A DNA stretch of 64,000 nucleotides, taken from contig JAPFBL010000104.1 of the NCBI GenBank assembly GCA_026182355.1, forward strand, positions 2,225,501-2,289,500. Direction: 5' to 3'. How positions within the stretch are numbered: the first letter of the stretch is position 1; the number at the start of each line of letters is the position of its first letter. The position numbers were made by a program, and so were the translations under genes. Below are positions 1 to 10,860 of this stretch, piece after piece. The notes under the pieces were generated by a model. The model saw only the letters and a program-made list of their open reading frames with translations, made no database searches and was not told the DNA's origin. Origin of the DNA: Hermatobates lingyangjiaoensis (taxonomy: Eukaryota > Arthropoda > Insecta > Hemiptera > Hermatobatidae).

Positions 1-2
1 AA

Positions 3-42
<40 letters not shown>

Positions 43-1235
43 TTAAACAGTAAGTCCTTTTTTAAACATATGGTATTGAATTTGATAGCAGATTCTGCAT
101 TTACGATTGTTTTACTTATAGAATTTATGTTATTACTATGTTTTTAGGGAACTCACTTCGATATTATAATGTATGTATATATACTTTATTCACAGTTAAG
201 TAAAATTCTCGCATTGAAAAATATCAGATTTATAAAAGTAATATAAGTTTATTTAATTATGAAAATAGTATAAAAAGTAATCAAAGTCTACTAAGACGGA
301 CTTAAATTTATTATTAAATATTATTAAAACAGATTGCTCCTGATTAGTCAGACAACAGTCCAAACAGTTATCCAACGATATAATAAAAGAATTAAAACCT
401 GAAATGAGAGAATGTAAGAAATACAGTAAAATTTATCGAGATAATAAAATTTTCTCTTCAACGCGAGCAGAAAGCTGATATAGTTCGATAGACATAACCT
501 GAACACTTTTCTACTTATAAAATCGAATGACCTTTTTAATAGACAACAATAGAATATTAATATATCACTTGAAGTAGTAAAATTAGCTTTATCTAGACCA
601 TTTTAAATTCTACATCTAACTAGATATTTAGGTTAACAAAACTGATTAACAATGTCTAGTACGGATTGGGATACGTGCTCAATCGTTATAAAGCTTATAT
701 AATAATTATGAGGAACTATTGTAAAAAAGGCGATTGTATATGTGTGCGTTTCTGCATTTGTATGTGTGATAAAAGGTGTAAAGTTAATTTTCTGACAATT
801 AATGATGAATTGGTGGTATTATACTCAAGCAACGACTGCTTTCAGCGACAACCAAATCAGTGAGAAGCGAATAAGGTTTCGAATTGTTCATACTCGTATA
901 TGACTGAGAGGAGTAAAAAGGAATATGCATCGATGATTTCTTCATTTTTGTAAAAAATGTAAGTGACATGTGAATATTGTGGGAGGATGATTAAGTCCTC
1001 AAATAACCAACTTGAACAGTATGGAGGGATGTATACTCTTCTTGGAAGTTTTGGCAAACATGACAGGTTAAGTACTGTAAACCCGTTACATCCAGGGATA
1101 TATATTATTAGAACAAGCAAATGCCCACCATTCTACCAAGCTGGCTTATGCAAAAAGGACTTGAGCTCCTTCCAGCAGATGGTCGGCCATGTATAACGAG
1201 ATAGTGAGAGTCAACAATTCTGGTAACAACTAGAA

Positions 1236-1266
<31 letters not shown>

Positions 1267-3303
1267 TATAGTTGATTCTGTATATTATAAATTATGTTAT
1301 TATATTATATACAAGTGAATAGTTATATATATATATAGTTATTTCAACATATTTTTTTATTATTTTCAAGAAATATAAGTTTATTAATTTCTTTAACAAA
1401 AATAATTTATATTAAGTAAATGACAGTTGTCAGTTACATTGTTGGATATAGACGAGAGGTGGCTTTGACACTATTATTTCCGGTCAGTACGTTTTGACCG
1501 TCCATGGGTGACTCCAAAATCAATCAAAACTGTTTGAGAAGTAAAAAAAAACGAAGCATCTAATGCAAATCAAATCCATTATGCTGTGATCAGTTGATTT
1601 GTTAAGAGGATCAAAAACTGATTCACTTAAGAGACTTAAAATGGATTCATCCTTCTCTCAACTTTTGTTTAAAGTGGAAAAGATCAAAGGATGATAACAT
1701 CATTGACGTTATATCACAGCCAAGCAGTCTCAACAAATTCTATTAATCTTTCAGAGTTGTGGCGCTTTGAGATTTAGATAAACTTAAACTACTCACACCT
1801 GATAAGTCATAGGTTACAGAAGTTCTAGAGTAGATGTCAAATTCTTAACTAAAAAGCTGTATCTATGGGGTGTTGTTTTTGAAACAATTAGTTTTTTTTT
1901 AAAAAAAATAAAATTCTGCGAAATATTTTTTAAAAGAATCTATTATGTTTTCCCCATTCAGTATTTCACTTGTCTTAAATAAATACATCTTTATTTTACA
2001 ATTATTTATCCAAAGCAAATATGACATGTATATCCAGGAGGCGAGCTTGATACTAAATTGGCTCTATAACAACCATGGTTTATAATATAATAAGATTTTT
2101 TTAAACGAACAACAATTATTATTATTAATACATTTTTATTTCGAATTATTACAATTAATGTAATTCTTCTAGAAAACATTTATATAAGAAATCTATTTAG
2201 ATATAACTCAAAGAGAAAAAGAGAGAATAAGGATATGATATAGATAATGTAATAAGTTAAAGAGGGACAGCATGACTGTCGAAAATCAATTACTCATTCA
2301 CTTTCAAAAATCTTGACCTTCAATTCTATGGGTTGAATAAAAGTTTGTTTAACTATCTTTATATTAGTTTATTTAGTTTTTTTAAACCCCAAAATGAAAT
2401 TTACCTTTCACTTGCCATTTACTTTTTTTATTAAACAACTATAAATGGTAATTCTCATTTAAATATGCTCGGTGTACACTATATAATTATACGACAGTTG
2501 TCGGATTTATTAGCTAAACTGTAGAAAAGAAAAGACTTGTGTGTATACGTGAGTTGTGGGAGTGTGTGTGTATATATTTATTGGTGGAATTGTGTCAGAG
2601 AAGTTTGTGGTATATGCAAAGAAAATTATAATTTTTGGATACAGATGTATAAAAAAATATATTTATTTATACATTTTAGAACATGGAGCAGTCCTTAATT
2701 AAAACAAACATTGTTGAAAATGACTCCAAACTCTGAGTTATTATTATTATTATTATTACAATTTATTTTTTTGAAAAAAGTTATGACGTTTAAGAAAGTT
2801 TGAGAAAGACGTTTGAAAATAGAAAGCAAACACCACAGACTGAGAATTTTAGAGGCCGAATTAATTAAAAAAATGAAACAACTCTTAAATATTCGGGTCG
2901 AAAACAGTAGTAACTTTTTAAAGCACTTTAATTCACATCTAGGGCATCCAAAAACCCTTACAGGAAGTAACTCAGACCGTGAGGTAACTTTACTCACAGG
3001 AGGTAACAGGAAAACAGCCACCAGTATCTTCTTTTTGCATATATAATAAACCAGAAAATTCACCCAAGATGTTATTCACGTCTTAAAGTTGAATGTTAAT
3101 AATTCGAAATATGTCGAGTTTAGGAGATATACTTTATTGTGTAGAAGAAGTAACGAGGGCGTTATTTAGAAAAATGTAGAAGCTTGTTAAGAAACAAATG
3201 GCAGCTAAGTTTGGTGTAATTTCAATTATATATATATATATCATTAAATAACTTGCCTACATTAATCTGCCTACTTCCCATTTAATATTCTGGTTTGGTC
3301 ATT

Positions 3304-3305
<2 letters not shown>
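1..3305. other. AT-rich stretch without recognisable genes
   Basis: No coding region is recognised. Short (TA)n tracts occur near 15-38 and 1237-1265. Small open frames near 963-1196 and 2695-3063 have no recognisable domain and look like chance frames. The part around 2810-3040 is somewhat richer in G and C and could be an old, unidentified repeat. Confidence 0.6.
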
Positions 3306-3353
<48 letters not shown>

Positions 3354-3359
3354 TATATA
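3306..3359. repeat. (TA)n microsatellite
   Basis: A dinucleotide TA array directly abuts the outer end of the PLE 3' terminus that begins at about 3360. The same arrangement recurs at most PLE ends in this window. Confidence 0.95.
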
Positions 3360-3805
3360 GACAAAGAAACATGGAGAAATCAAAAGAATACACTTACAGT
3401 CTCTAATTTTCGGTTTGAACCGTCTTCAGGAGAGATAAGAGAGGGAAACCAAGCGCACTGGTTCAGAGACGGTTGGAGACCAACAGTGTCGCCGCATGCG
3501 CGCCCGGTCACAGAAAATAAGGTAGACAGGAATCAATTTATAATTACATTAAATTAGTGGAATATGAAAACAATAAATAAATAACAGAAAAAATTGAAAA
3601 AATTGAGGGACGAACAGAGAAATTGATACATAAATAAAAGTACGGACTAAGCTATGATAGAATAAAATAAAACTGAGAATACAAATAATAATGATAATAA
3701 TAATAAATGAAATAATTTAAAAAAAAATTGATAATAAAATATGAACCATGATGATAAAGGCAAGGAACTTTTAAACATTATCGCTTAATATATCGCAAAC
3801 GAAAA
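3360..3805 (-). mobile_element. PLE 3' end, family A, truncated
   Basis: Read on the minus strand, this is the 3' untranslated part of a Penelope-like element ending in a hammerhead-like motif and then the TA array. It is clearly homologous to each arm of the palindrome at 61026-62614. Shared parts include the outermost segment, the GC-rich stretch at about 3430-3525 and the A-rich tail region. It breaks off around 3800, roughly where the endonuclease ORF would end in the palindrome copies, so it retains essentially no coding sequence. Scattered substitutions and indels show it is older than the palindrome copies. Confidence 0.75.
3400..3433 (-). ncRNA. hammerhead-ribozyme-like motif, family A
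   Basis: On the minus strand the parts are: stem I strand TCTC; core CTGAAGA; one extra C; stem II GGTT-CA-AACC; GAA; a minimal stem III AATT (one A-T pair and a 2-nt loop); predicted cleavage-site base A; stem I strand GAGA. This matches the hammerhead core, except that one nucleotide sits between A9 and stem II. PLE hammerheads are known to have very short stem III and are thought to work as dimers. Activity is inferred, not shown. Confidence 0.6.
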
Positions 3806-3807
3806 AG

Positions 3808-3832
3808 TATATATATATATATATATATATAT
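3808..3832. repeat. (TA)n microsatellite
   Basis: A short TA array immediately follows the truncated inner end of the family A PLE fragment. Confidence 0.9.
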
Positions 3833-4110
3833 TGGTATGCTTAGTGAGCAGACCTTCTTTTAAGCATATATCATTAAATACGAAAAATAAAAACAAATTA
3901 TTCGGTGAGTTGATTTATATGGTACCAGAAAGATGGAGGAATTACATCAGAAAAATCGAGCAGGTATGTAAGAAACATACAAAACTTAAAGTAGGCAACT
4001 CTCGTTGCCGACACGAGAGTTTGATTTTTGAGCCTAGAAAATTGACCGAATCCTAATTAAAAAACACACCTATTCTATCAAACAGTTGATACATTATTTG
4101 ATGTATATAT
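3833..4110 (+). repeat. Possible diverged family H repeat tail
   Basis: The stretch at about 4040-4110 resembles 45345-45425: both contain an ATTGACC...AATCC block, then an ATT-rich block, then a CCTATTC block followed by TTGATA-like sequence and a TA tract. Both look like decayed 3' ends of the family H repeat. The upstream 200 bases are unidentified. Confidence 0.35.
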
Positions 4111-4269
4111 ATTTAACAATAACCTGCAAAGATTCAAGGAACAAAATAAGATATAAAACTCCACAGAACCAAAAGTTTTCTGCAATTTTGAACTCTGATA
4201 TCATCAAGAGGATGAAGTGGGCAACTTAGAAGTGAAAGAAACTGAAAGGTCATTGAAGCAAAAAAAAAA

Positions 4270-4500
4270 TGTGACTTTCCCACCAGGCATATTATTGCTC
4301 CAAAAAAATAACAAACACCTGCAAATTCATCAAAGATTGTGACTGTAGCCTCCTACAAACAGTGATACACAACCGCTCTTCCCCTAACACATACAGACGT
4401 CATAAAAAAAACGATCTGGGGACCTCAAAATAAACTGTCATAAGTTTGAGGAAGAGTTTTTCATGATCACTCTACTTTATTTAGAGTAAAAAAATAAACT
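4270..4500 (+). repeat. Diverged copy of an unidentified dispersed repeat
   Basis: This stretch resembles 38400-38585. Both have a CATACA block, then CATAAAAAA, then a GGGGACCT block, then a stretch ending in TACTTTATTT followed by a TAAA-rich segment. Conceptual translation of both gives short similar runs (H-K-K then D-x-G), so it may be the 3' end of an old LINE coding region. That assignment is weak. Confidence 0.4.
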
Positions 4501-7009
4501 GCATACTGTTAAAATAAATAGGTTATTGTAATAAATAAATGTGAATAATTAACCATTGATGTAGATTTTACATCTATTTCCGAGGAGAATAATATCCGCT
4601 TCACCTGAAGCGCTCAAAGAGACATTAGAGTTAGAACCAGGGATCTGGAAAACGATATGCATATTGAATCTGTTATTATACCTGAGTTCATGAGAACTAA
4701 TTTTAATGACAGACAATGACCCCTGCCCACCAACCAACAGAGAAATAACCAACAAAAAAACCTTTGATTATTTCTATAAAATTTATTTTTTTTTTAATCT
4801 AAGCGAAGGGTGGGTGTGAGGGTGTGTTTACGAAAGTTTTGATGTATGTGGGGCGTTACAGTCCACAATTCTTGATGGATCACATTGTTATTTTACAAAA
4901 AAATGAGCTTCATAGAGTATACGTGCCCCATTTTTTAGTAGCAATTATGAATAGATTGCCATAATAATAAGTAAACATAAACTAGCATAAAATAAACATA
5001 AATGTGAACATAACATAATGTATGCTTGTATATTATGAATGAATTACCACAATAAGTAAACACAAAAAATTGAATAAAAATTAAAAAATTAAAATTTTGT
5101 TGATTCAATTCTTTATAAAAAAATAAAATAAGAACAAATATATTATAGTGTTCTATAATAGGCAAAAACTCAAAGATTATTTCCTACTATTTATTCATTT
5201 ATATTTCTTTTTGTATAGTTCGTATACAAAATTTGTATACTTTGTTCTTGAATTGTTTCTTTAATTTTTGCATTCCTTTATGTTTTTACTGGTTATTAAG
5301 GTTTCAATTTTTTCTCGTATTTCCCTTTGCTTTTCAGCTGTGCATTCCTATTTTATCAACTTGTTTCATTTTTAATATTCTATTATCTTTTTTTATTTCA
5401 TTCCTTTTTTCTATATTAACCTACTTTTATCTTTCTCCTTCTTTCACCTCTCTTCTTAAGTACAGATTTTATATCCACCCACCGCCTTTCTCATTGACTA
5501 CGTTTGGGGCTGTTTTCTACCATCGTTCTGTTGGTACCACGTGTCTTCCGAAAAATTTAAGACTAAATACGTGCACCAATTATGTATGTTTCTTTAGTTT
5601 ACGTTTCAGAACACTTATATGATGTCTTGGCTGTATAATAAAATAGGATTTAAAATAAATTAGGTTTGGGTAATCTTCCAGATTTAAATCAATATCAATG
5701 ATGACATTTTGATTTCATTTAAAACATATGACAGAGGAGAAGTAAAAATGATTAAAAATGAGAAAGTATAGATTTGGCATTAGAAGAGTAATAAACGTGA
5801 ATATGAAATAATGGTGCATGTATACCCAACGAAATCTTACACAATAGGGCAATGTAAAATCAATTGTCTTCATTTTCAATGATTCTTATTTTTGTTTATG
5901 AATATAATCTAAACTAAAATTAAAATAACGACATAGAGATTCTTATATTATCCAGAAAGGATAGCCTAATATGATTTGTTTAGATTCTTATATGTTAGTG
6001 TGTATTATTACTTTTACGTGGATTGATAGTATCATTAATATAATGAATGTAGACCCGAAAAATCATATGGAGGAAGTATAAAATGCAATGTGAATCATGA
6101 AAACACATCAGGAGCGGAAAAAAAAGAAAAAAAGCAGCCACTATTGTTTTAAAATAACAAGTTAGTTTCAATTAGTAGAACTGAAATATGGATAAAAGTT
6201 CAGAGAGTAATATACAATAACAAATGCATGATAAAGTACCCTAATTGTTCATATAAAGTATGATATTGCCATATAATGTCATGTATAACAGGTCAACATT
6301 CACCCTTTATATAAACAACTTTAATACCCTTTCTCGCTCCATTTCTTTGGACTTCCATTAAATAAACTAACTAATTTTTTTTGAAAAATTGTAAAAATTT
6401 TGTTTTTTTTTCTGATGCGTTATTTTGTAAAATGGAAACTTTTCAAGAATCAAAACAGCAAAATAGACCATTGCTTTTACAGTACACATACAAACATTTA
6501 GTAATGGGTTTTATTTATTTCAACCTTTATACCAAGCGGTTGATGTATATATAAAAATATATCTCGGTAGAAGAATAATAACTAACCTTCGTACAATGCA
6601 TAGTAAGACCACTCCAAACATAAATTATATCTGTTCTTAGTAAAAAGGTAACTAAAACCATTAAGATATAAAAAGAAGGAATAAAGGTTGACTTTAAAAG
6701 GAATATACAAACGATGGTTTACGTTTTATAAATAGAAAAGTAGTAGCCGAAAACTTGAAATATGCAAAGAGTAGTGGTTTTTCAAGTGTGCGGATAATGA
6801 AGAGGAATTGGCCGCTGCATTAATAATTCTCAGAGGCAGGAAAGGAGACGGCGTTTGTTAGAACTGAAAGCGAGTGTGTGCGAGTTTCAGAGCCAAACTG
6901 AGACTCATCTACATTGCCTTAGCCCACTGTCTTCAGGATCTGACTAGATTTATGTGTTCAAAGCTCCGCACACCTATCCATTTATGTCATTGTAACCCCA
7001 TGTGGTAAG

Positions 7010-7010
<1 letters not shown>
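4500..7010. other. AT-rich stretch without recognisable genes
   Basis: No gene is recognised. Positions 5230-5460 are pyrimidine-rich and lead into a TCTTCCGAAAAATTT block near 5545. This resembles the layout of PLE 3' ends elsewhere (pyrimidine-rich tail, then a GAAA-containing core), but the ribozyme core cannot be completed. The open frame at 5233-5622 is probably a by-product of the pyrimidine run. Confidence 0.5.

Positions 7011-7011
<1 letters not shown>

Positions 7012-7066
<55 letters not shown>
7012..7066. repeat. (TA)n microsatellite
   Basis: A long TA array borders a family G PLE-like repeat on its left side. Confidence 0.95.
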
Positions 7067-7072
<6 letters not shown>

Positions 7073-7325
7073 CTGAAAAAACGAAGGAAAACACAAGACT
7101 GAGTCACCTTCCACCAACAGTCTTTTGAAAGGGCAAATGAAGTAAAGGAAGGATGGTCACCTTTCACCTACAGTCCTGAACGTCGTACCTCTTCTTCTTC
7201 CCTTCTACTCTCTTCCTGATGACAAACTTCTGTTCGAAATATAGATCCCAATAACTGTTTTCCTTCTTTATGTGTTGTTGTTTTCACTTATCTATCTGAC
7301 TTTCCCAGTTCAGACTGTTTATTAA
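7067..7325 (+). mobile_element. PLE-like 3' end, family G
   Basis: This has the same organisation as 55670-55950 and 25480-25800: a CTTCTTCTTCCCTTCT block, then a CTGATGA core and GAAATAT, then a tail containing TTATGTGTTGTTGTTTT. It is bounded by (TA)n on both sides. The left portion at 7067-7110 is partly the reverse complement of the right tail, so it is probably a decayed palindrome. No coding sequence is retained. Confidence 0.55.
7214..7245 (+). ncRNA. hammerhead-like motif, family G
   Basis: Core CTGATGA at 7216-7222 is followed by one C, a hairpin with arms AAC/GTT, GAA, then ATAT as minimal stem III. Stem I is only about 2 bp. The base pair next to the core is lost in this copy, so it is probably inactive. 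Confidence 0.4.
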
Positions 7326-7329
7326 CTTC

Positions 7330-7515
7330 TTATATATATATATATATAAGTGGTCTTCGTCAGAGTCAAAAACCGAACTATGTGTGGTTGAAAAACCCTT
7401 GTTGTGGTTGAATGGTTTCAGTCTTCTTTTCGCATTCCATATTGTGGTTTGATCATTGATTGTTATTTCACGTGTTTATATGAAATATTGTTATATATAT
7501 ATATATATATATATA
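7330..7515. mobile_element. Family D PLE-like fragments between two TA arrays
   Basis: TA arrays at 7330-7349 and 7494-7515 enclose two partial family D pieces. The first, on the minus strand, begins inside the ribozyme core (reverse complement of GACTCTGACGAAGAC) and is cut off by the left TA array. The second, on the plus strand, shares the family tail ending TTATTTCACGTGTTTATATG. The plus-strand piece is diverged and has lost an intact ribozyme core. Confidence 0.5.
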
Positions 7516-7824
7516 CAGTAATATAAAAATCAACCAATCTGTACATATTCTGTGAGGCTGAAAAAGTGAGATTTTGTCTTCTCACCACTCAACTTCCTTT
7601 CCTGAAGACGACCCTTATAAGGGTCGAGATATTGAATGTGAGTCCTAGTCTTTGTTTTTCATTCGTGTTTCTCAATGTTTTTAAAGCATATATATATACG
7701 AGGGTCGTCCAGAAAATAAGTTCCGTTTTGGTCTGTAGGGCGGTAGGAGTGGTTTTTGCCAAATCCGGCAACACCGCTCGAAAGAGGAGAGGTGGGGGAA
7801 TAGAATGAGAGGTGGGGGACCTCA

Positions 7825-8073
7825 GTGGGTCAATTACCAACGTCAGGGCAGGTAGTTGAAATGGAGCCCTCCATGTCACGTCCCGCCACCTCGATGCCCG
7901 TTCCCTCTCGAGTTGTTTTGCGCGGAGTGATTCAATTTCTTTATGCACAGGGTTTCAAATCAGTTCAAATTCACGAACAGCTCATTTCTGTTCATGGAGA
8001 AGGTGTAATGAGTGAATCAATGGTGAGGAGATGGGTACGTGAATTTAAGGCGGGAAGACATTCAGCTCTCTAG
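7825..8073 (+). pseudogene. Mariner transposase N-terminus, left copy
   Basis: An 82-residue frame. The natural start may be the internal Met at 7861 (MEPSM...). It encodes the first DNA-binding helix-turn-helix of a mariner transposase, recognisable from the VRRWVREFKAGRHS signature at the end. The frame stops at the palindrome junction right after GRHS, so the second helix-turn-helix and the whole DDD catalytic domain are missing. It differs from the right copy by few residues (for example VHGEG versus VYGEG), which points to a recent duplication. Confidence 0.75.
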
Positions 8074-8524
8074 GCACCCACCGGGCGGAAACTTTCCGAA
8101 AGTCAAGTTTTTCCGAGACGATCTCATGGATGAGGGATCGTGAGATGTCTGGGAAACTCAGGTGGAGTTCATCCAGGGTTGAACGACGATCTTTGCGAAT
8201 TGCATTGTCGATTTCTGCGACAATTTCGTCCGTCACAACTGAGGGTCTGCCTCTCCCACTTTCATCCTCAAGTGAATGTCTTCCCGCCTTAAATTCACGT
8301 ACCCATCTCCTCACCATTGATTCACTCATTACACCTTCTCCATAAACAGAAATGAGCTGTTCGTGAATTTGAACTGATTTGAAACCCTGTGCATAAAGAA
8401 ATTGAATCACTCCGCGCAAAACAACTCGAGAGGGAACGGGCATCGAGGTGGCGGGACGTGACATGGAGGGCTCCATTTCAACTACCTGCCCTGACGTTGG
8501 TAATTGACCGACTGAGGTCCCCAA
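8045..8524 (-). pseudogene. Mariner transposase N-terminal half, right copy
   Basis: A 159-residue frame on the minus strand. Residues from about 35 to 85 form the first helix-turn-helix ending in VRRWVREFKAGRHS. It continues with EDESGRGRPS, the GRP-containing linker, then a second helix-turn-helix region ending ARWVPREL, a typical mariner motif just ahead of the catalytic domain. The last residues (NVFPP) come from reading across the junction into the opposite arm. No catalytic aspartates are present, so it cannot transpose itself. It could still bind terminal repeats if expressed; that is inference. Confidence 0.8.
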
Positions 8525-8638
8525 CCTCTCATTCTATTCCCCCACCTCTCCTCTTTCGAGCGGTGTTGCCGGATTTGGCAAAAACCACTTCTACCGCCCT
8601 ACAGACCAAAACGGAACTTATTTTCTGGACGACCCTCG

Positions 8639-8727
<89 letters not shown>
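8639..8727. repeat. (TA)n microsatellite
   Basis: A long TA array separates the mariner palindrome from a family D PLE-like palindrome. It also generates spurious Tyr-Ile open frames on both strands. Confidence 0.95.
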
Positions 8728-8732
<5 letters not shown>

Positions 8733-8739
8733 GATATAA

Positions 8740-8990
8740 AAATATTTCACATAAACACGTGAAATAACAATCAATGATCAAACTACAATAAGAAATGGGA
8801 AAACAAGACTAAGATCTTTCAACTGTAACAAGCGGTCTTCATCTCACTCACCCTCACCAGCTGTGCCCTGGATCTAGTGTTTCAGTTGGGTTTTTGACTC
8901 TGACGAAGACCGCTTGTTACGGTTGAAAGATCTTAGTCTTGTTTTCCCATATCTTATTGTAGTTTCATCATTGATAAATAAGATAAGATA
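8740..8990. mobile_element. Family D PLE-like palindrome
   Basis: The left arm (about 8743-8850) is the reverse complement of the right arm (about 8896-8985). They share the hammerhead-like core, the AAGATCTTAGTCTTGTTTTC block and the tail toward CATTGAT. The spacer of about 45 bp is CTCACTCACC-rich. The left arm continues further into the family tail (TTTCACATAAACACGTG) and abuts (TA)n. There is no coding sequence. Confidence 0.65.
8896..8938 (+). ncRNA. hammerhead-like motif, family D (best copy)
   Basis: The parts are: stem I strand GACT; core CTGACGA; one extra A; stem II GACCG paired with CGGTT around a 7-nt loop (one G-T wobble at its base); GAA; stem III AGATCT (two base pairs and a 2-nt loop); cleavage-site base T; stem I strand AGTC. 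All elements are in the right order and distances for a hammerhead with minimal stem III. The extra A next to stem II is the only departure from the textbook core. Confidence 0.6.
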
Positions 8991-9049
8991 AATATATAAG
9001 ATGTACAGACAAAACGTGATGACGACGTCATCATAGATAAAACGACAAA

Positions 9050-9450
9050 AATGGGCTTTTGGTAGCTTCAAATTATGATTCCATATCTAGAACTAGAATT
9101 CATAAAGTAAAGTAATAATCTATGAAAACTGCTTTTGGTTTTATGTACCAGTATACTATATAGGTATTTTATATATTGATATATGTATGTTCAAACATAT
9201 TTTTTAGACTACATACCGTAGTATGGATTTTTCAGCTAAGTTGATAGAAATATATACAAATTGACATTATTGGAATCCTAATAATATTATAAGAAATTTA
9301 TTTGATAATTTTAAGTGATAAGTTTGAATTATGATAGTTTTACAAATATTTGAAGGTTATTCTAATGTTAGCATGAAGTGATGTGGAAAAGCATGTTGGT
9401 TTCTTCTGTGATAGGCTGGTTGCAATGACAATATCATTGTTGTTGAAAAC
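9050..9450. other. AT-rich stretch, nothing recognised
   Basis: No coding or repeat signature is seen apart from short TA tracts. Confidence 0.6.
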
Positions 9451-9469
9451 CGCTTAACTTTTTTCCATT

Positions 9470-9650
9470 TTTTTTTTTTTTTTTTGGCAATAAGAGGATT
9501 TGGTTTCACAGCACTCGTTTGCTTTCTCTCGGTCTCTTTCCCCTCACGCACTCTCCATGTATCATTCAAACATACCCACTGCAACATATATACATCCACC
9601 TCTTCTCTTTTTCTCCTCTATACACAAACTAAATTCCTCTCTACCTCTCA

Positions 9651-9700
<50 letters not shown>

Positions 9701-9725
9701 CTCTATTTCTCTCTATCTCTACTCA
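9470..9725. repeat. Pyrimidine-rich tract with (CT)n
   Basis: The plus strand is dominated by C and T and contains a clean (CT)n run at about 9655-9695. Frames through it give repetitive Ser-Leu peptides and are not genes. Confidence 0.8.
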
Positions 9726-10004
9726 CATTAGGGATTTCTTTTTGGTGAAATGTTGACGGACACATTGTGTGGATGATCAGATTAGTGGATGATGAATATA
9801 ATATTTTTTGAAAGATTTTCTAACTCTGGACGGTTTTGCAGCCAACAAATCACAGAACAGGTCATTACAGGTCTTCTTTTCAATAACTTTTCTCCACTCA
9901 AATCTACAGATAAATACAAAAATGCTTTAATATGTATTTTTCACTGACTTCTTTAACAAGTCGGCCTGTTCTGAATTCAGGGCGTAATGTATTTTGTGAA
10001 TAAG

Positions 10005-10860
10005 TTAGAGATAGAAGAGAAAGGGAGAGATAAAGAGAGAGAGAGAGAGAGAGAGGGAGTGAGGAGGGAGGGAGAAGAAAGATAGAGAAAACAAAACAAT
10101 GAAAAAGACTTAGAAAAAGTAAGTTTGGCAGAACATTAGTTTTGGAAATGAATGAGAGAGTCATATAGTGAAAGAAGAAGGAAGTGGTTGAGAGTAAACA
10201 CAAAAATATAGCGATAAAGAGTAGAGAAATAAAGAACAGAATTTGACAAAATAGGAGAGCATAAATGAAAGGCTAGGAGAATGAGTGATCCAAAAAGAGG
10301 GAGTGAATAAGGAACATAATTAAGAGGAACATGCATAGTGAACGTAAGTGTTAGAGAGAGATAAAGTCAGAAAATGAATAACAAAAAAGAGCGAAAGGCG
10401 AAGGAAGTAAAAAATAGACCACACAGATATAAAAAGTCAGAGCGATATTTAATGATAGAATAAAGGGTACGGATCATATCATAACAAAGAGAGTGTTTAG
10501 AATAAAGCTAAATAGTGTATGAATGATTATCATGAAGAGATCGGGGCAAAGAAAGGAAGATATAACGAGAAAAGTGAAGGTGAGTTTAAGATAAAGACGG
10601 AAGGCGTGAGTGAATACAAAATAGATATTGAAAAGGAGTGAGAGTAACTTAAAGTCACGTGGAAAAAATTAAGTGAGACCAAGAAAAGACTGATATGAAG
10701 AGGGAGGGACTGCGAATATAAAAGATAATGTCAGAGGGATTGAGTGAAAACAAGGAGGGATATAGATAGAGGCATACAAAGTAGCATGATAGAAAGGAAT
10801 AGAGCGGTACAGAGAGGGATGAGGGGAAACACACTTCCGTTCCACATACACTCAACTTAC
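10005..10860. repeat. Extended purine-rich tract
   Basis: About 850 bp of the plus strand is strongly enriched in A and G, with GAGAGA runs near 10030-10055 grading into imperfect GAAAGA/GAGTGA text. Long frames on the minus strand (for example 9904-10203) are Ser/Leu-rich by-products. This looks like a decayed or expanded simple repeat. No gene is supported. Confidence 0.7.

Larger units (their letters stand above)
7698..8645. mobile_element. Palindromic mariner derivative (two 5' ends)
   Basis: Both borders read inward as ACGAGGGTCGTCCAGAAAAT, a mariner-type terminal inverted repeat, and both sit in TA arrays, matching the TA target of this superfamily. The left arm (7698-8068) and right arm (about 8280-8645) are near-identical inverted copies of the 5' end. 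The middle part, about 8070-8280, belongs only to the right copy. The two copies join at a short CAGCTC-type microhomology. Neither the catalytic DDD domain nor a 3' end is present, so the unit is non-autonomous. It could be mobilised in trans only if two 5' repeats suffice. Confidence 0.8.

Noticed and set aside
4549..4755. A 68-residue minus-strand frame as a host exon
   Set aside because: No recognisable domain or splice context; left as unsupported.
6982..8781. Tyr-Ile repeat proteins over TA arrays (here and at 45.5-48.7 kb)
   Set aside because: They are translations of (TA)n microsatellites, not genes.
9484..10336. Ser/Leu-rich open frames around 9.5-10.3 kb
   Set aside because: By-products of pyrimidine- and purine-rich tracts; no domain and no codon-like pattern.
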